64,000 nt of DNA from positions 992,001-1,056,000 of the forward strand of contig NZ_FNLM01000036.1 in NCBI RefSeq assembly GCF_900105725.1, written 5' to 3'. Shown here piece after piece: positions 48,576 through 58,187 of the stretch. Below the pieces are notes generated by a model. It was given only the letters and a program-made list of their open reading frames with translations, made no database searches and was not told the origin of the DNA. The position numbers and the translations under genes are program-made. Source of the DNA: Gordonia westfalica. GTDB lineage: Bacteria; Actinomycetota; Actinomycetes; Mycobacteriales; Mycobacteriaceae. Every line of letters starts with the position of its first letter. Positions within the stretch are counted from its first letter, which is position 1.

Positions 48576-49766
48576 ATGACCGCTTCCTCGCCCCGCATCC
48601 TGGTCACCACGTCCCGCATGCCCTTCGCCGTCGACGAGATCCACAAGCTCGGTGAGGCCGGCCGGGACGTGACCGCGGCGGACACGTTCGGGGCGGCGCC
48701 GGGCAGCCACTCGCGCGGCGCGCGGCGGCATCTGGTGCTCCCCGCACCCACCCAGCAGACCACGGCCTTCGTCGACGCGGTGATCGACGCGATCGGTGAG
48801 TACGACATCACCTGGCTCCTCCCGATGTTCGAGGAGGTCTTCTACCTCGCCAGGCATCGCGACCGCATCTCCGCGGCGCATCCGGACGTCGAACTGTTCT
48901 TCCCCGACTTCGAGACCCTGGCCCGCGTCCACGACAAGGTCGGATTCACCGCCCTGTGCCGCGAATTCGGACTGCCGGCCGCGGCGTCGGTGACGACGAC
49001 GAGCCGCGACGAACTGCGCGAGGCCACCCGGCAGTGGCCGCACTGGTTCGCCCGGGCCGCCTTCGGGCGAGGCGGACTCGACGTCCTCACCAACACCGGG
49101 CCGCTGGCCGGGGAGTCCTCGATCGACGACATCACCCCGACGCCCGACTATCCGTGGCTCGTCCAGGAGTACCTCGCGGGCGTCGACCGGTGTAGCTGGA
49201 GCATCGCCCATCACGGCGAGATCGTGCTCCACTCCTGCTACGAGCATCCGCTCGCGATCGACGACCGCGGCGGCATCGTCTTCGCTTCCGTCGACTCGCC
49301 GGAATCGCTCGCCGCGGCGCAGACCATCGCACGAGAACTCAACTGGCATGGGCAGATCAGCTTCGACTACCTCGTCACCGACGACGGCGTCCATCACATG
49401 GTCGAGTGCAATCCGCGACCGACCGCGGGGTGCACCGTCGCGACCTCCGCGGAGTTCGACACCGCCCTGTTCGATCCCGGCGAACTCGTCATCGTCCCGG
49501 CGGGGCGCAAGAAGATGATCAAGGCGGCGGTGCTGCGTGATGCGCTGCAGCATCCGTCGCATCTGCGCCGGGACCTGGCCGCCGCCAAGGGGGCGGGCGG
49601 CGTATACGACCAACCGCACGACCACCTGCCGCTGCTCTACTCGGCCCTGTCGCTGCAGCACATCGCGGCATATCGGAAAGAGCTCGGCATGGACCGCAAC
49701 AAGAGCGAGGAGCTGATGGCGACGCAGTTCTTCGACGTGCTGTGGGACGGAACTGCGATCGCCTGA
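48576..49766 (+). CDS. ATP-grasp family protein (carboxylate-amine ligase-like)
   Basis: This encodes 396 residues. The N-terminal domain (ILVTTSRMPFAVDEIHKLGE) is a Rossmann-like lobe; ATP-grasp residues: HDKVGFTALCREFGLP, WLVQEYLAGVDRCSWS, and MVECNPRPTAGCTV (metal-binding N near the end). It probably joins a carboxylate to an amine or other nucleophile. No biosynthetic genes are next to it, so the product cannot be guessed. ATG 48576. Confidence 0.82.
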   Translation: MTASSPRILVTTSRMPFAVDEIHKLGEAGRDVTAADTFGAAPGSHSRGARRHLVLPAPTQQTTAFVDAVIDAIGEYDITWLLPMFEEVFYLARHRDRISAAHPDVELFFPDFETLARVHDKVGFTALCREFGLPAAASVTTTSRDELREATRQWPHWFARAAFGRGGLDVLTNTGPLAGESSIDDITPTPDYPWLVQEYLAGVDRCSWSIAHHGEIVLHSCYEHPLAIDDRGGIVFASVDSPESLAAAQTIARELNWHGQISFDYLVTDDGVHHMVECNPRPTAGCTVATSAEFDTALFDPGELVIVPAGRKKMIKAAVLRDALQHPSHLRRDLAAAKGAGGVYDQPHDHLPLLYSALSLQHIAAYRKELGMDRNKSEELMATQFFDVLWDGTAIA

Positions 49767-49788
49767 CCGGTTGCCGCGGGCCGCGAAT

Positions 49789-50014
49789 CTTGTCGGTGGT
49801 CGGGTCCACATTGGTGGTCAGTAGGTGATCCAGTCGAACGGGCTGGCGCTGCAACACTTCTGGGGGCAGGGTGTCGGGCGATCGGGCTGATCGACCGGGC
49901 GGGTGTTTCGCCGGGGTCGATCCTGCCCACCCGTACGAGGCCGACATGTACGAGTTGATGGAGGAGCTGGCGCAGTCGCAACGCCGCGATTCTCACGAGG
50001 ACTGGTCACGGTAG
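49789..50014 (+). pseudogene. Truncated 5' copy of the DUF222-HNH gene (direct repeat of 50539-50763)
   Basis: The stretch matches 50539-50763 at an exact offset of 750 bases, with scattered differences and no gaps. It includes 82 bases upstream of the gene and the first 47 codons: GTG 49871, then PAHPYEADMYELMEELAQSQ, ending at TAG 50012. Beyond base 50014 the similarity stops. It is a broken copy of the start of the neighbouring DUF222-HNH gene, probably left by duplication or recombination of this dispersed gene family. Confidence 0.85.
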
Positions 50015-50017
50015 CAA

Positions 50018-50182
50018 GTGGGCACCAGTCCCGAACGTGCTAAGACCACCCCTGTGGGACGCATAGAGGTCGGCGACCTAACCGTTGTGGTCGACGGCAA
50101 GTGGGTACTCACCGTCTACAAGACGGTCGACCGCAGTGGCAACCCCATTCGTGGCTTCGCCCGGACGGAGCGTGAGTCATGA
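50018..50182 (+). CDS. Small hypothetical ORF between the two DUF222 5' copies
   Basis: GTG 50018 to TGA 50180-50182 gives 54 residues, with IEVGDLTVVVDGKWVLTVYK and a basic C-terminus (TVDRSGNPIRGFARTERES). Alternating hydrophobic and charged residues suggest a small beta-hairpin protein. No ribosome site stands out and no family is recognised. It could be the tail of an inserted element. Confidence 0.35.
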   Translation: MGTSPERAKTTPVGRIEVGDLTVVVDGKWVLTVYKTVDRSGNPIRGFARTERES

Positions 50183-50396
50183 GGCGCACCTCCACCCTCG
50201 CCGTTCGCGACCCTTCGCTGCACGTCGACGACCCGCGCCGCAAAGGCGTTGAGCCCCAACGACTGTGTTTGCCCCAACATGGGAGACAGTGTCGTCGAGG
50301 ACCACCACTCCCGAACGCGGTGACGCCGATCAGGTTGGTGATCTGTGGATGGACTTCGAGTTGTCCACCGCCGATGGTTGATCGGTCACCTGAAAC

Positions 50397-50474
50397 GAAG
50401 TCGCGCGCGATGTCGATCCGGCGGGGCGACTTCCACCGAGGTCGCAGATCCGGATCGATGTCGCGTGCGACTTC
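50397..50474. repeat. Imperfect inverted repeat in front of the DUF222-HNH gene
   Basis: The arm GAAGTCGCGCGCGATGTCGA (start at 50397, extending to 50420) pairs with 50451-50474 with three mismatches around a 30-base loop. It occupies the gap between the partial and the full DUF222 copies and may be the end of a mobile or recombination element. Confidence 0.6.
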
Positions 50475-50538
50475 AGTTCGGCGAATCCGGTTGCTGCGCA
50501 ACCGCGTAGCGATCCGATCCGGCGGAAGGGGATCCGGT

Positions 50539-50763
50539 CTTGTCGGTGGTCGGGTCTACATTGGTAGTCAGTAAGTGATCCAGTCGAAGGGGCCGGCGCT
50601 GCAACACTTCTGGGGGCAGGGTGTCGGGGGATCGGGCTGATCGATCGGGCGGGTCTTTCGCCGGGGTTGATCCTGCCCACCCCTATGAAGCCGACATGTA
50701 CTCGTTGATGGAAGAGTTGGCGCAGTCGCAACGCCGGCAGTCTCGCGAGGACTGGCGGCGGTA
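50539..50763. repeat. Second copy of the 225-bp direct repeat (5' end of DUF222-HNH gene)
   Basis: This is the partner of 49789-50014; offset 750 bases, no gaps. It covers the upstream region and the first 47 codons of the full gene. Differences are mainly silent or conservative, so the duplication is not recent. Confidence 0.85.
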
Positions 50764-52179
50764 CGGAATGGTCACCGCGATCGCCGAGCGCTGTATCGCG
50801 GTGCGCAGCACCATCGATGGCGGGATCGTCGTCAGCGGCGACACGGATTGTGTGATCCGGGTGGCCCGCCAACTGTCCCTCACCCGACGCCAGGCCGAGA
50901 TCCTGGTCGACGAGGCGATCGGCCTGCGGGAATCGCTGCCCGAGGTCCTCGACACGCTCCGCGACGGGATCACCACCCGCTGGCAGCTGCAGGTGATCCT
51001 GTCGCGCACCGCGCTCGTACCGTACGAGTCGTCGATCACCCCGACCCTCGACGCCGAGATCGCCGCCACCCTGCGGTCGAAGAAAGGCTCCTGGACGCGC
51101 GCCCGGTTGCGGGACGAGGTCGACCGCCTCGTTTTCCGGCACGACCCCGACCTCGTCCGGGAACGCCGCAAAGAAGCGCTCGACAACCGTGGCATGTGGA
51201 CGCACACCCTCGACGACGGGACCGCCGAGCTCACCGGGGTGATGGCTGCGGGAATGTGCGGATTGCGGCGAAAGCCGTTCGTGTACTGGACGATTCGGTG
51301 TGCAAGCACGGTTGGTCAGCGTAATTCGGATGCGATGTTCGCGTTGTTGACCGGCACCGTGTTCGAGTGCCTGTGTGATCGCGAGGACTGCACCGCGGAG
51401 GTTCTCGAACCGGATGCGGTGGTCGCTGCGGTGCGCAGCGAGGTCGTCATTCACGTCGTCACTGATCAGGCGACTCTCAACGGGGTTCCGGGGATCGGCT
51501 GGGTCGATGGGCATGGCGTCATCTCCGATGAGCATGTCCGCGACCTCGCCACCCGGCCTGATGCAACGATCACACCGGTCACCCCGACACGTACAGCGCC
51601 CATAGGTGTTGCCGCCGAAGCACCGTCGTCGGATGTCGTCGTCATCTTCCCCGGCTCGCAACCTTCTGATCCCTATCGCCCGACGACGGCGTGCGCGGAC
51701 TTCGTGCGCATCCGTGACGGGTACTGCACCGAACCCGGCTGCGAAAAGTCAGCATTCGGCTGCGACCTCGACCACGTCACCGAATGCGACCGCCAGCGCC
51801 CCACCCGCGGCGGTCTCACCTCGAGTGAGAACCTCAACGCCAAGTGCCGGTTCGGGCATCTGCACAAGACGTTCGGCGACTGGGTCGATGTGCAGTACCG
51901 CGACGAGGACGGTCGCCTGGTCACCGAGTACGTCACCCCGAGCGTTACCGCATCCGCGGTGACGCCGAAACCCTGGAAGACCTGTTCCCCAACCTGCGTC
52001 GCATCCGCTTCGAACAACCCGCCCAAGCCCCACCCACACCGCGAGTCATCACCGGTGACGACACCCCGCCACCGAACAACCGAACCGCCGCGAAACACGC
52101 CCGGCGGCGAGCCGAACGCGCCCGCAACCAGCGCGAACGCGAACGACGCGAGCAAGCAGACGGACCCGCACCGTTCTGA
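50621..52179 (+). CDS. DUF222/HNH endonuclease-type (13E12 repeat family) protein, apparent frameshift near base 51936
   Basis: This would encode about 519 residues. An N-terminal DUF222 domain (residues 40-300: VTAIAERCIAVRSTIDGG, SLTRRQAEILVDEAIGL) is followed by an HNH nuclease motif: RDGYCTEPGCEKSAFGCDLD, then HVTECDRQRPTRGG and NAKCRFGHLHK. After EYVTP the frame changes: the family C-terminus (ERYRIRGDAETLEDLFPNLR) continues one base back to TGA 52177-52179, explained by four C (51936-51939) where five are expected. Members are dispersed in mycobacterial genomes (13E12 repeats, also phage attachment sites). The GTG start 50621 is shared with the truncated copy. Confidence 0.8.
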
Positions 52180-52218
52180 TCGTTCCGGAGCAATTCCAGG
52201 CCGGGCGATCTGTGTGCT

Positions 52219-52247
52219 ACGTTACAGTAACTGTCGGTAACAGTTAT
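52219..52247. promoter_or_regulatory. Overlapping palindromes upstream of the flavin monooxygenase gene
   Basis: GTTAC-A-GTAAC (52221-52231) is a perfect palindrome. AACTGT-N5-ACAGTT (52229-52245) is a second one sharing its right arm. They end 13 bases before the monooxygenase ATG and look like a TetR-type operator that covers the promoter or leader. The regulator is not known; a TetR gene lies at the other end of this gene. Confidence 0.65.
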
Positions 52248-52259
52248 CGGGGAATCTCC

Positions 52260-53770
52260 ATGCAACCTGCACACGACGCCTCTGCTCACGAGGCTCCGGC
52301 TCACGACGTCCTGATCGTCGGCGCCGGCTTCGGTGGGATGGGTGCGGCCATCGCATTCAAACGACTGGGCATCGACGACATCGCGATCCTCGAGCGGGAG
52401 GACGATCTCGGCGGGACCTGGCATGTCAACCACTATCCCGGTCTCGCCGTCGACATCGCGTCGGTCACCTACTCGTACTCCTTCGAGCCCAATCCGTACT
52501 GGTCGCGACTGTTCGCCCCCGGTCCCGAACTCAAGCGCTACGCGCACCATGTCGCCGACAAGTACGACCTCAAGCGGCACATGGAGTTCGGGACGAGCGT
52601 CGACTCCGCCGAGTGGGACGACGCCGGGCGGCTGTGGCGGGTGCGCACCGGGGACGGAACCGAGCGCACGGCCCGATATCTGGTGACCGCGACCGGCTTC
52701 CTCTCCCAGCCGCACGTCCCGGACTTCCCGGGGATCAAGAACTTCCAGGGTTCGATCCTGCACACGGCGGCGTGGCAGGACGGCTTCGATTTCGCCGGCA
52801 AGAAGGTCGCGGTCATCGGCACCGGGGCGACGGCGGTGCAGTTGATACCCGAGATCGCCGAACGCGCCGACGCGCTCACCGTCTTCCAGCGAACGCCGAT
52901 CTGGGTGGTGCCCAAGGTCGACTTCGCGATCCCGGCGCTCGTGCAGCAGCTCTTCCGGCGAATCCCGTTGACACAGCGGGCGGCGCGGCTCGTCAACACC
53001 TCACTGCTGGAGCTGCTGATGGTCGCCGGCGTCCTGCATTTCAAGCAGCTCAAGCCCGGAAACAAGCTGGCCGCACGCCTCGCCAAGGCGCACCTGCGGT
53101 CCCAGGTCGCCGATCCGGAGCTGCGACGGAAACTGACCCCCGACTACGACTTCGGCTGCAAGCGGCCGACATTCTCCAACACCTACTTCGCCAGTTTCAC
53201 CAAACCGAACGTGACGTTGGAGACCAGCGGGATCGCCCGTCTCGAGGCGGACGGCATCCTCGCCGGTGACGGCGCGAAGACCGAGATCGACACCCTCGTG
53301 CTGGCAACCGGATTCAACCTCTGGGACGTGAACTTCCCGGCCTTCGAGATCATCGGCCGAGACGGGCGGAACCTCGGAAAGTTCTGGCGCGAAGGCCGTT
53401 TTCAGGCCTACGAAGGTGTGGCGGTGCCGAAGTTCCCCAACTTCATCTCGCTCAACAGCCCGTACTCGTACAGCGGCCTGTCGTACTTCACCACGATCGA
53501 GGGCAGATGAAGCACATCACCCGCCTCTTCGGTGAGCTCCGACGCCGCGGGCAGGACACCTTCGAGGTCACCGAGACCGCCAACGACGCCTTCCTCGACA
53601 AGGCGACCGACCGCCTGCAGTCGTCGGTGTTCTACAACGGCAACTGCGCCGGCTCGCGCAGCTACTACTTCAACCAGCACGGCGAGGCGACGCTCCTCCG
53701 GCCGGCCTCGACGCTGCGGACGCTCCACGAGATGGACTCGTTCCCGTTGTCCGACTACGCCTTCCGCTGA
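52260..53770 (+). CDS. Flavin-containing/Baeyer-Villiger-type monooxygenase, apparent frameshift near base 53504
   Basis: This would encode about 503 residues. FAD site: VLIVGAGFGGMGAAIAF; Baeyer-Villiger fingerprint FQGSILHTAAWQD (FxGxxxHxxxW); NADPH site: KKVAVIGTGATAVQLIPEIA. Type I enzymes insert oxygen next to ketones. After YFTTIEG the first frame stops (TGA 53508-53510). One missing base at 53504 would join it to the next frame, which holds the family's C-terminus: MKHITRLFGELRRRGQ and SRSYYFNQHGEATLLRP to 53768-53770. The overlap ATGA could look like two genes. Substrate unknown; an acetone or alkanone role alongside the propane operon is only a guess. Confidence 0.82.
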
Positions 53771-54396
53771 ACCGATCCGGGCCGGTCGTCGGGAAGCCCG
53801 AGGTAGCCGCCGATCAGCCGGCGGATCATCTCGGTGATCTCCGACCCGTTGGCCGTCGAAGGTGTCCTGGGTGGGTTCTCGGAATGTTCGGCTCCCAGTG
53901 ACCTGCACGCCTGGACGATCATCGAGTCGATCAGCTGGGCGACCTCGAGCGGACGCGGCTCGCCGTGGGCCGTGAGGGCTTCGACGAGCGGCTCCTGGAG
54001 TTCCCGGTGGAACCGTTGCATCGGCTCCTGCAGGACGCTCGGATCGACGATTCGGACGAGCGCGTTGGCCACTGCCTGTTCCGACCCGACGAACAGCTCG
54101 ACGTTCGCACAGATGTATCCCCAGATCTGCTGTCCCGGTTCGGTCTGTGCGCCGACACGATCGCGGACGAACCGATCCCAACTGGGGAGGAGATCGGCCA
54201 GGACCGCAGCCACGAGTTGCTCGCTGGACGGGTAGTACTGGTAGACGCTGGAGCGGGCGAGGCCCACGCGCTTACCGACCGCGGCCAGGGTCGGTGCCTC
54301 GCCGGTCTCCGCGAGGATGGCCTTCGCGCCATCGAGGATCGCCTGCTCCTGCTGGCCTCGGTGTTCGGCGACGGTGGGCGCCTGGATGCGTGGCAA
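53755..54396 (-). CDS. TetR-family regulator, last gene of the ABC exporter operon
   Basis: This encodes 213 residues. HTH at residues ~18-62: QEQAILDGAKAILAETGEAP and AVGKRVGLARSSVYQYYPSS. The start is TTG 54396 with GGAGG seven bases upstream. It lies 17 bases after the ABC ATPase on the same strand and so probably controls that operon, for which a double palindrome at 56241-56278 is the candidate site. It ends inside the converging monooxygenase gene (16-base overlap). Confidence 0.85.
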   Translation of the reverse strand: MPRIQAPTVAEHRGQQEQAILDGAKAILAETGEAPTLAAVGKRVGLARSSVYQYYPSSEQLVAAVLADLLPSWDRFVRDRVGAQTEPGQQIWGYICANVELFVGSEQAVANALVRIVDPSVLQEPMQRFHRELQEPLVEALTAHGEPRPLEVAQLIDSMIVQACRSLGAEHSENPPRTPSTANGSEITEMIRRLIGGYLGLPDDRPGSVQRKA

Positions 54397-54413
54397 ACGC
54401 CCACCTCCTCAGC

Positions 54414-55094
54414 TCATGCGGACGCCGCAGACCCCGGGTTCAGATGTCCGTCGACCATCTCGTACACCTTGTCACGGTGTAGGAGAACGTCCTGGTCATG
54501 GGTCATCATGACCGTCGCGACGCCGTGTTCGTGGGCCTCTCGTGCGAGCAGTTCGACGATCTCGTGACTGCGCCGCCGGTCGAGGGCCGCGGTGGGCTCG
54601 TCGACGAGGAGGACGTCCGGTCGGGTCATCAGCGCCCGCGCGATACCGACGCGCTGTCGTTCCCCGCCCGACAACTGATGGGGGCGGCGCTTCGCCTTGT
54701 GCGACATACCGACGCCGGCGAGGAGTTCGGCAGGTGAGCGGGACTCGGTGGCGCGACCGAAGGTCAGCGGCAATCTCAGCTGGTCCTCGACGGTCAGCGC
54801 GTCGAGCAGGTTGCCGCTCTGGAAGACGAACCCGATGTGTTCGCGACGAATCCGGGTCAGCTCGCGCTTCGACGCGGTCCCCAGGTCGGCGTCGCCGACG
54901 GTGACCTTCCCCGACGTGGGGGTGATGAGACCGCCTGCGACGGCCAGGAGGCTGGACTTGCCCGATCCGGAGGGGCCCACGACGGCGACGAACTCGCCGG
55001 CGGCGACCTCGAGGTTCACTGCGTCGAGCGCGGTGACCAGGTCCTCCCCGTCGCCGTGGACAAGGCTGACGTCGGTGAGTACGAGCGCGGTCAT
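54414..55094 (-). CDS. ABC transporter ATP-binding protein (MacB/LolD-type)
   Basis: This encodes 226 residues. Walker A GPSGSGKSS, Q-loop FVFQSGNLL, signature LSGGERQRVGIARAL, Walker B VLLVDEPTAALD, H-switch TVMMTHD. It pairs with the FtsX-like permease upstream, whose stop overlaps this start (ATGA). MacB/LolD-type pairs export lipids, lipoproteins or peptides, or act in mechanotransmission. Confidence 0.94.
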   Translation of the reverse strand: MTALVLTDVSLVHGDGEDLVTALDAVNLEVAAGEFVAVVGPSGSGKSSLLAVAGGLITPTSGKVTVGDADLGTASKRELTRIRREHIGFVFQSGNLLDALTVEDQLRLPLTFGRATESRSPAELLAGVGMSHKAKRRPHQLSGGERQRVGIARALMTRPDVLLVDEPTAALDRRRSHEIVELLAREAHEHGVATVMMTHDQDVLLHRDKVYEMVDGHLNPGSAASA

Positions 55095-56219
55095 CGGTTG
55101 CCTCCCAAGGCGGTCAGGGGGTCGACCCGGGTGATGCGGAGCACCGCGACGGCGGCGCCGATCATGCCGAACAGGATCAGCAGACCGCCCGCTGCGGCGA
55201 TTGCACCGGTTTCCAGGGCGAAGGGCATCGGGGTGGAACCGATGGCGGCACCGAGGCCGACGCCGATCCCGATGCCGATTCCGGCGGAGACGAGCAGCAG
55301 GATGAACGACTGCATGAGCGAATCGCGCAGGAGGTAACCGGTCGAGGCGCCCATCGCCCGCATCACGGCGATCTCCTGCCTGCGCTGGATCGTCCAGACG
55401 GTGAAGAACGCCCCGACGACCAGCGCCGAGATCGCGTACAGGAACGCCTGGATCAACATGAGGGTCGAGGTCTCGGCGGTGTATCCCGGTGAAGCGCCGA
55501 AAGATTCGTCGAGAGTGAGCGAGGTGGTGTCCGCGGCGGCGTCGCCGGCGGCCAGGTCCACGGATTTGTCGGCCTTCACCGCGACGGCGGTGATGTCCTC
55601 GTAGACGCGCGGCGGCACCGGCTCGCCGGGACGAGCCCCGGCGCGGATCTCCGGCCACGTCTTCAGCGGAACGAACGCGACGTCGACGTGCCCGAAGGTG
55701 CTCTGACCGTCGAGGATTCCGACGACCCGCAGCTGTGTGCCGAGCGGCTCGACGGTGACCGTGTCGCCGATCGACAGTCCGTCCTCGGCGGCGGTCTCGC
55801 TGATGACGAGCTCACCGGGAGCGTTCGACAGCGACTCGCCCTCGGAGGCGGTGGGACTGACGAAGCTGCCCGGTTCGACACCGAACAGGGCGAGGTCGAT
55901 GTCCACGCCGGTGTTGGTCCGGCCGTTGATCAGGGTGTTGCCGAACGGTGCGGCATCCTCGAACGCCCGGCTGCTCGGCCCATTTCCCGACCGCCGACGT
56001 CGTCACCAGGGAGCGGGAGAACGCGGAGTCGGTCGCGATGTCCTTCTGGAAGGCGAAGGAGGTCACCGGCAGTTTCTTCAACCCGGAGACACCGTCGTTG
56101 ACCAGACCCACCGACAGGCCGCTCAGCAGCACCATCAGGATGGCGATGAGCGCGACCAGCGACCCCATCAGGGCGAATCGTCCGCGTGCGAATGAGAGTT
56201 CACGTAGGGCTAGGAACAC
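55091..56219 (-). CDS. FtsX/MacB-type ABC permease, apparent frameshift near base 55966
   Basis: The protein would have about 375 residues: TM1 ([20 protein letters not shown]), a large outside domain, then three C-terminal helices with the FtsX signature ([39 protein letters not shown]). GTG 56219 begins the first frame; the family sequence after KWAEQP continues in another frame as [17 protein letters not shown] and [17 protein letters not shown] to the end at 55091. An extra base in a CCC run (55966-55968, plus strand) explains the change. Twin operator palindromes precede it; ribosome site GAGGG. Confidence 0.82.
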
Positions 56220-56240
56220 GTCACTGCCCTCGCATGTTTA

Positions 56241-56278
56241 CCGACACCATGTCGGCAACGGTGCCGACACTGTGTCGG
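56241..56278. promoter_or_regulatory. Twin palindromic operator of the ABC exporter operon
   Basis: Two 15-bp palindromes, CCGACACCATGTCGG (56241-56255, 6-bp arms) and CCGACACTGTGTCGG (56264-56278, perfect), share the CCGACA half-site and are 23 bp apart centre to centre. They lie 22 bases in front of the permease GTG and within the region shared with the divergent dehydrogenase gene. The operon's TetR protein (53755-54396) is the obvious candidate. Confidence 0.8.
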
Positions 56279-56357
56279 GATGTTTACTCCGTCTGGTGTG
56301 AGACCGGTTATGGACAACACCACCCCGTGTGGTGCGGCCGGGTTTAGCCTGGAGAAC

Positions 56358-57386
56358 GTGCGTGCTTGGGCAGTGACCGAGCCGGGTCCGATCGACACCC
56401 GACCGCTACGACTCGTCGACAAGCCGGAACCGGTGCCCGGTGCGGGCGAGTTGCTGGTCCGGGTCCGCGCCTGCGGGGTCTGTCGCACCGATCTGCACGT
56501 CGCCGAGGAGGATCTTCCGGTCCGTCGTCCCGATGTGACGCCTGGACACGAGGTGGTCGGCGAGGTCGTCGACCTCGGCCCGGACGCCGCCGGCTTCACG
56601 CTCGGAGACCGCGTCGGTGTCGCGTGGCTGCACAGCACCGACGGAACCTGTGATCGTTGTGCCCGCGGCGCCGAGAACCTCTGCGCGGCATCGGTCTACA
56701 CCGGATGGGATGTCGACGGCGGATATGCAGAGTTCGTCACCGTGCCCGCCGCGTTCGCGTATCCGCTGCCGGCCGGGATCGACGACGTCTCGCTCGCCCC
56801 GCTGCTGTGCGCCGGGATCATCGGCTATCGCGCGCTGCGGCGGACCGGCCTGCTCGAGGACCTCGGGACGGGCGTCGGACATCCGAAGAGGTTGGGGCTC
56901 TACGGTTTCGGTGGCAGCGCGCATCTGTGCGCCCAGCTGGCGATCTCGCTCGGCATCGAGGTGCACGTCCTCACGCGCGGGGAGCAGTCGAGGCGGCTCG
57001 CCGCCGACCTCGGTGCGGCGTCCGTCGGCGGTGCCACCGACGCGCCGCCGGTGCCTCTCGATGCCGCCATCACCTTCGCCCCGGTCGGTGAGCTGGTTCC
57101 GGTCGCGATGCGCGCGCTCGACCGCGGCGGCGTCCTGTCGATCGCGGGCATCCATCTCAGCGACATCCCGCCTCTCGACTACGAGCGGGAGCTGTTCTAT
57201 GAGAAGGAGATCCGTTCGGTGACCGCCAACACGCGCGCCGACGGCACCGAGTTCCTGACGCTGGCCGCCCAGCACGGCGTGCGGGCGACCACCCACGAGT
57301 ACCCGATGTCGCAGGCCGATCGCGCGCTCGCCGACCTGGCGGCCGGTCGGTTCGACGGCGCCGCGGTGCTCGTCACAGAGGGTTGA
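56358..57386 (+). CDS. Zn-dependent alcohol dehydrogenase family protein (YogA/AdhP-like)
   Basis: This encodes 342 residues. Catalytic Zn: [16 protein letters not shown] and [10 protein letters not shown]; structural Zn: [12 protein letters not shown]. Rossmann: [15 protein letters not shown]. The Gly-x-Gly-x-x-Gly is slightly degenerate (GFGGSAH). The GTG 56358 is preferred since [12 protein letters not shown] is the family start; an ATG at 56280 would overlap the twin operator. The substrate is unknown; it differs clearly from the propane operon dehydrogenase. Confidence 0.88.
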   Translation: MRAWAVTEPGPIDTRPLRLVDKPEPVPGAGELLVRVRACGVCRTDLHVAEEDLPVRRPDVTPGHEVVGEVVDLGPDAAGFTLGDRVGVAWLHSTDGTCDRCARGAENLCAASVYTGWDVDGGYAEFVTVPAAFAYPLPAGIDDVSLAPLLCAGIIGYRALRRTGLLEDLGTGVGHPKRLGLYGFGGSAHLCAQLAISLGIEVHVLTRGEQSRRLAADLGAASVGGATDAPPVPLDAAITFAPVGELVPVAMRALDRGGVLSIAGIHLSDIPPLDYERELFYEKEIRSVTANTRADGTEFLTLAAQHGVRATTHEYPMSQADRALADLAAGRFDGAAVLVTEG

Positions 57387-58149
57387 GCAGCTCCGGCCCG
57401 TTGTTGGCGACCCGGTTGACCAGCGGCGCGACCTCGCGGATGTCGATCGCCTCCGCGAGACGCTCCGCGGGCGCCGCGAACAGGTCGTCCGGTGCCCGGT
57501 GGTCGGGATCGAGCCAGGCATCCCAGTTGTCGAAGGGCATGATCAGCGGCATCCGGTCGTGCACATCGCGCAGTTTGCCCACGGCATCGGTGGTGAGGAT
57601 CGAGCAGCTCAGCAACGGCGGCGCGTCGTCGGAATTCTTGTCGTGCCAGACCGACCACAGCCCGGCCATGAACAACCGTGTGCCGTCCTGCGGGGACATG
57701 TAGAACGGGATCTTGGTGGGCTTGCCCTTGCTGTCGAGCGGGCCCTTCTTCCACTCGTACCAACCGTCCATCGGCACCAGACACCGCTTCGACTTCACCG
57801 ACGCGCGGAACGAACTCTTCTCCGCGGCGCTCTCGGCCCGGGCGTTGAACAGCAGCGGACCCTTGCCGAGCTCCTTGGTCCACGGCGGAACGAGACCCCA
57901 CCGCATCGCGCGGATGCGCAGCAGTGGGTCGTCGTCGGGGTCTTCCGGTGAATGCCTCTTGACCACGGTCATCACCGTGGTGGTGGGCGCCACGTTGTAG
58001 TTCGGGCCGAGCGCGCGGGGTTTGGGGGTGTCCAGGTCGAGGGAGTCGGGATCGGCGGGTTCCTCCGCCGGCTCGGGAACCTCGTTGACCGCGTCGATCT
58101 CCGCCGCCAGCTTCGCCGGATCGGTGGTCACCGCATAACGTCCGCACAT
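57373..58149 (-). CDS. SOS-response-associated peptidase (SRAP, YedK/HMCES family)
   Basis: This encodes 258 residues. SRAP proteins protect abasic sites in single-stranded DNA by a thiazolidine crosslink with Cys2. The start must be ATG 58149, giving MCGRYAVT with Cys2; an ATG three codons earlier would bury it. Other active residues: [30 protein letters not shown] (Glu), HDRMPLIMP (His). M. tuberculosis Rv3226c is the ortholog next to aroA. The end overlaps the dehydrogenase gene by 14 bases. Confidence 0.93.
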   Translation of the reverse strand: MCGRYAVTTDPAKLAAEIDAVNEVPEPAEEPADPDSLDLDTPKPRALGPNYNVAPTTTVMTVVKRHSPEDPDDDPLLRIRAMRWGLVPPWTKELGKGPLLFNARAESAAEKSSFRASVKSKRCLVPMDGWYEWKKGPLDSKGKPTKIPFYMSPQDGTRLFMAGLWSVWHDKNSDDAPPLLSCSILTTDAVGKLRDVHDRMPLIMPFDNWDAWLDPDHRAPDDLFAAPAERLAEAIDIREVAPLVNRVANNGPELLNPL

Positions 58150-58187
58150 GGTGACCATGCTGCCCTACACCTGCGACATCGGGGACC

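Noticed and set aside
47121..49811. 896-codon minus-strand frame over the MFS and ATP-grasp genes
   Set aside because: Low-complexity Arg/Gly-rich sequence that runs through two genes with clear motifs in other frames.
50179..50574. 131-codon ORF starting at the ATG overlapping the small ORF
   Set aside because: Reads Pro/Arg/Cys-rich without pattern and runs across the inverted repeat.
53507..53770. Separate 87-residue protein after the flavin monooxygenase
   Set aside because: Its sequence is the known C-terminus of that family, so it belongs to the same gene across a frameshift, not to an overlapping gene.
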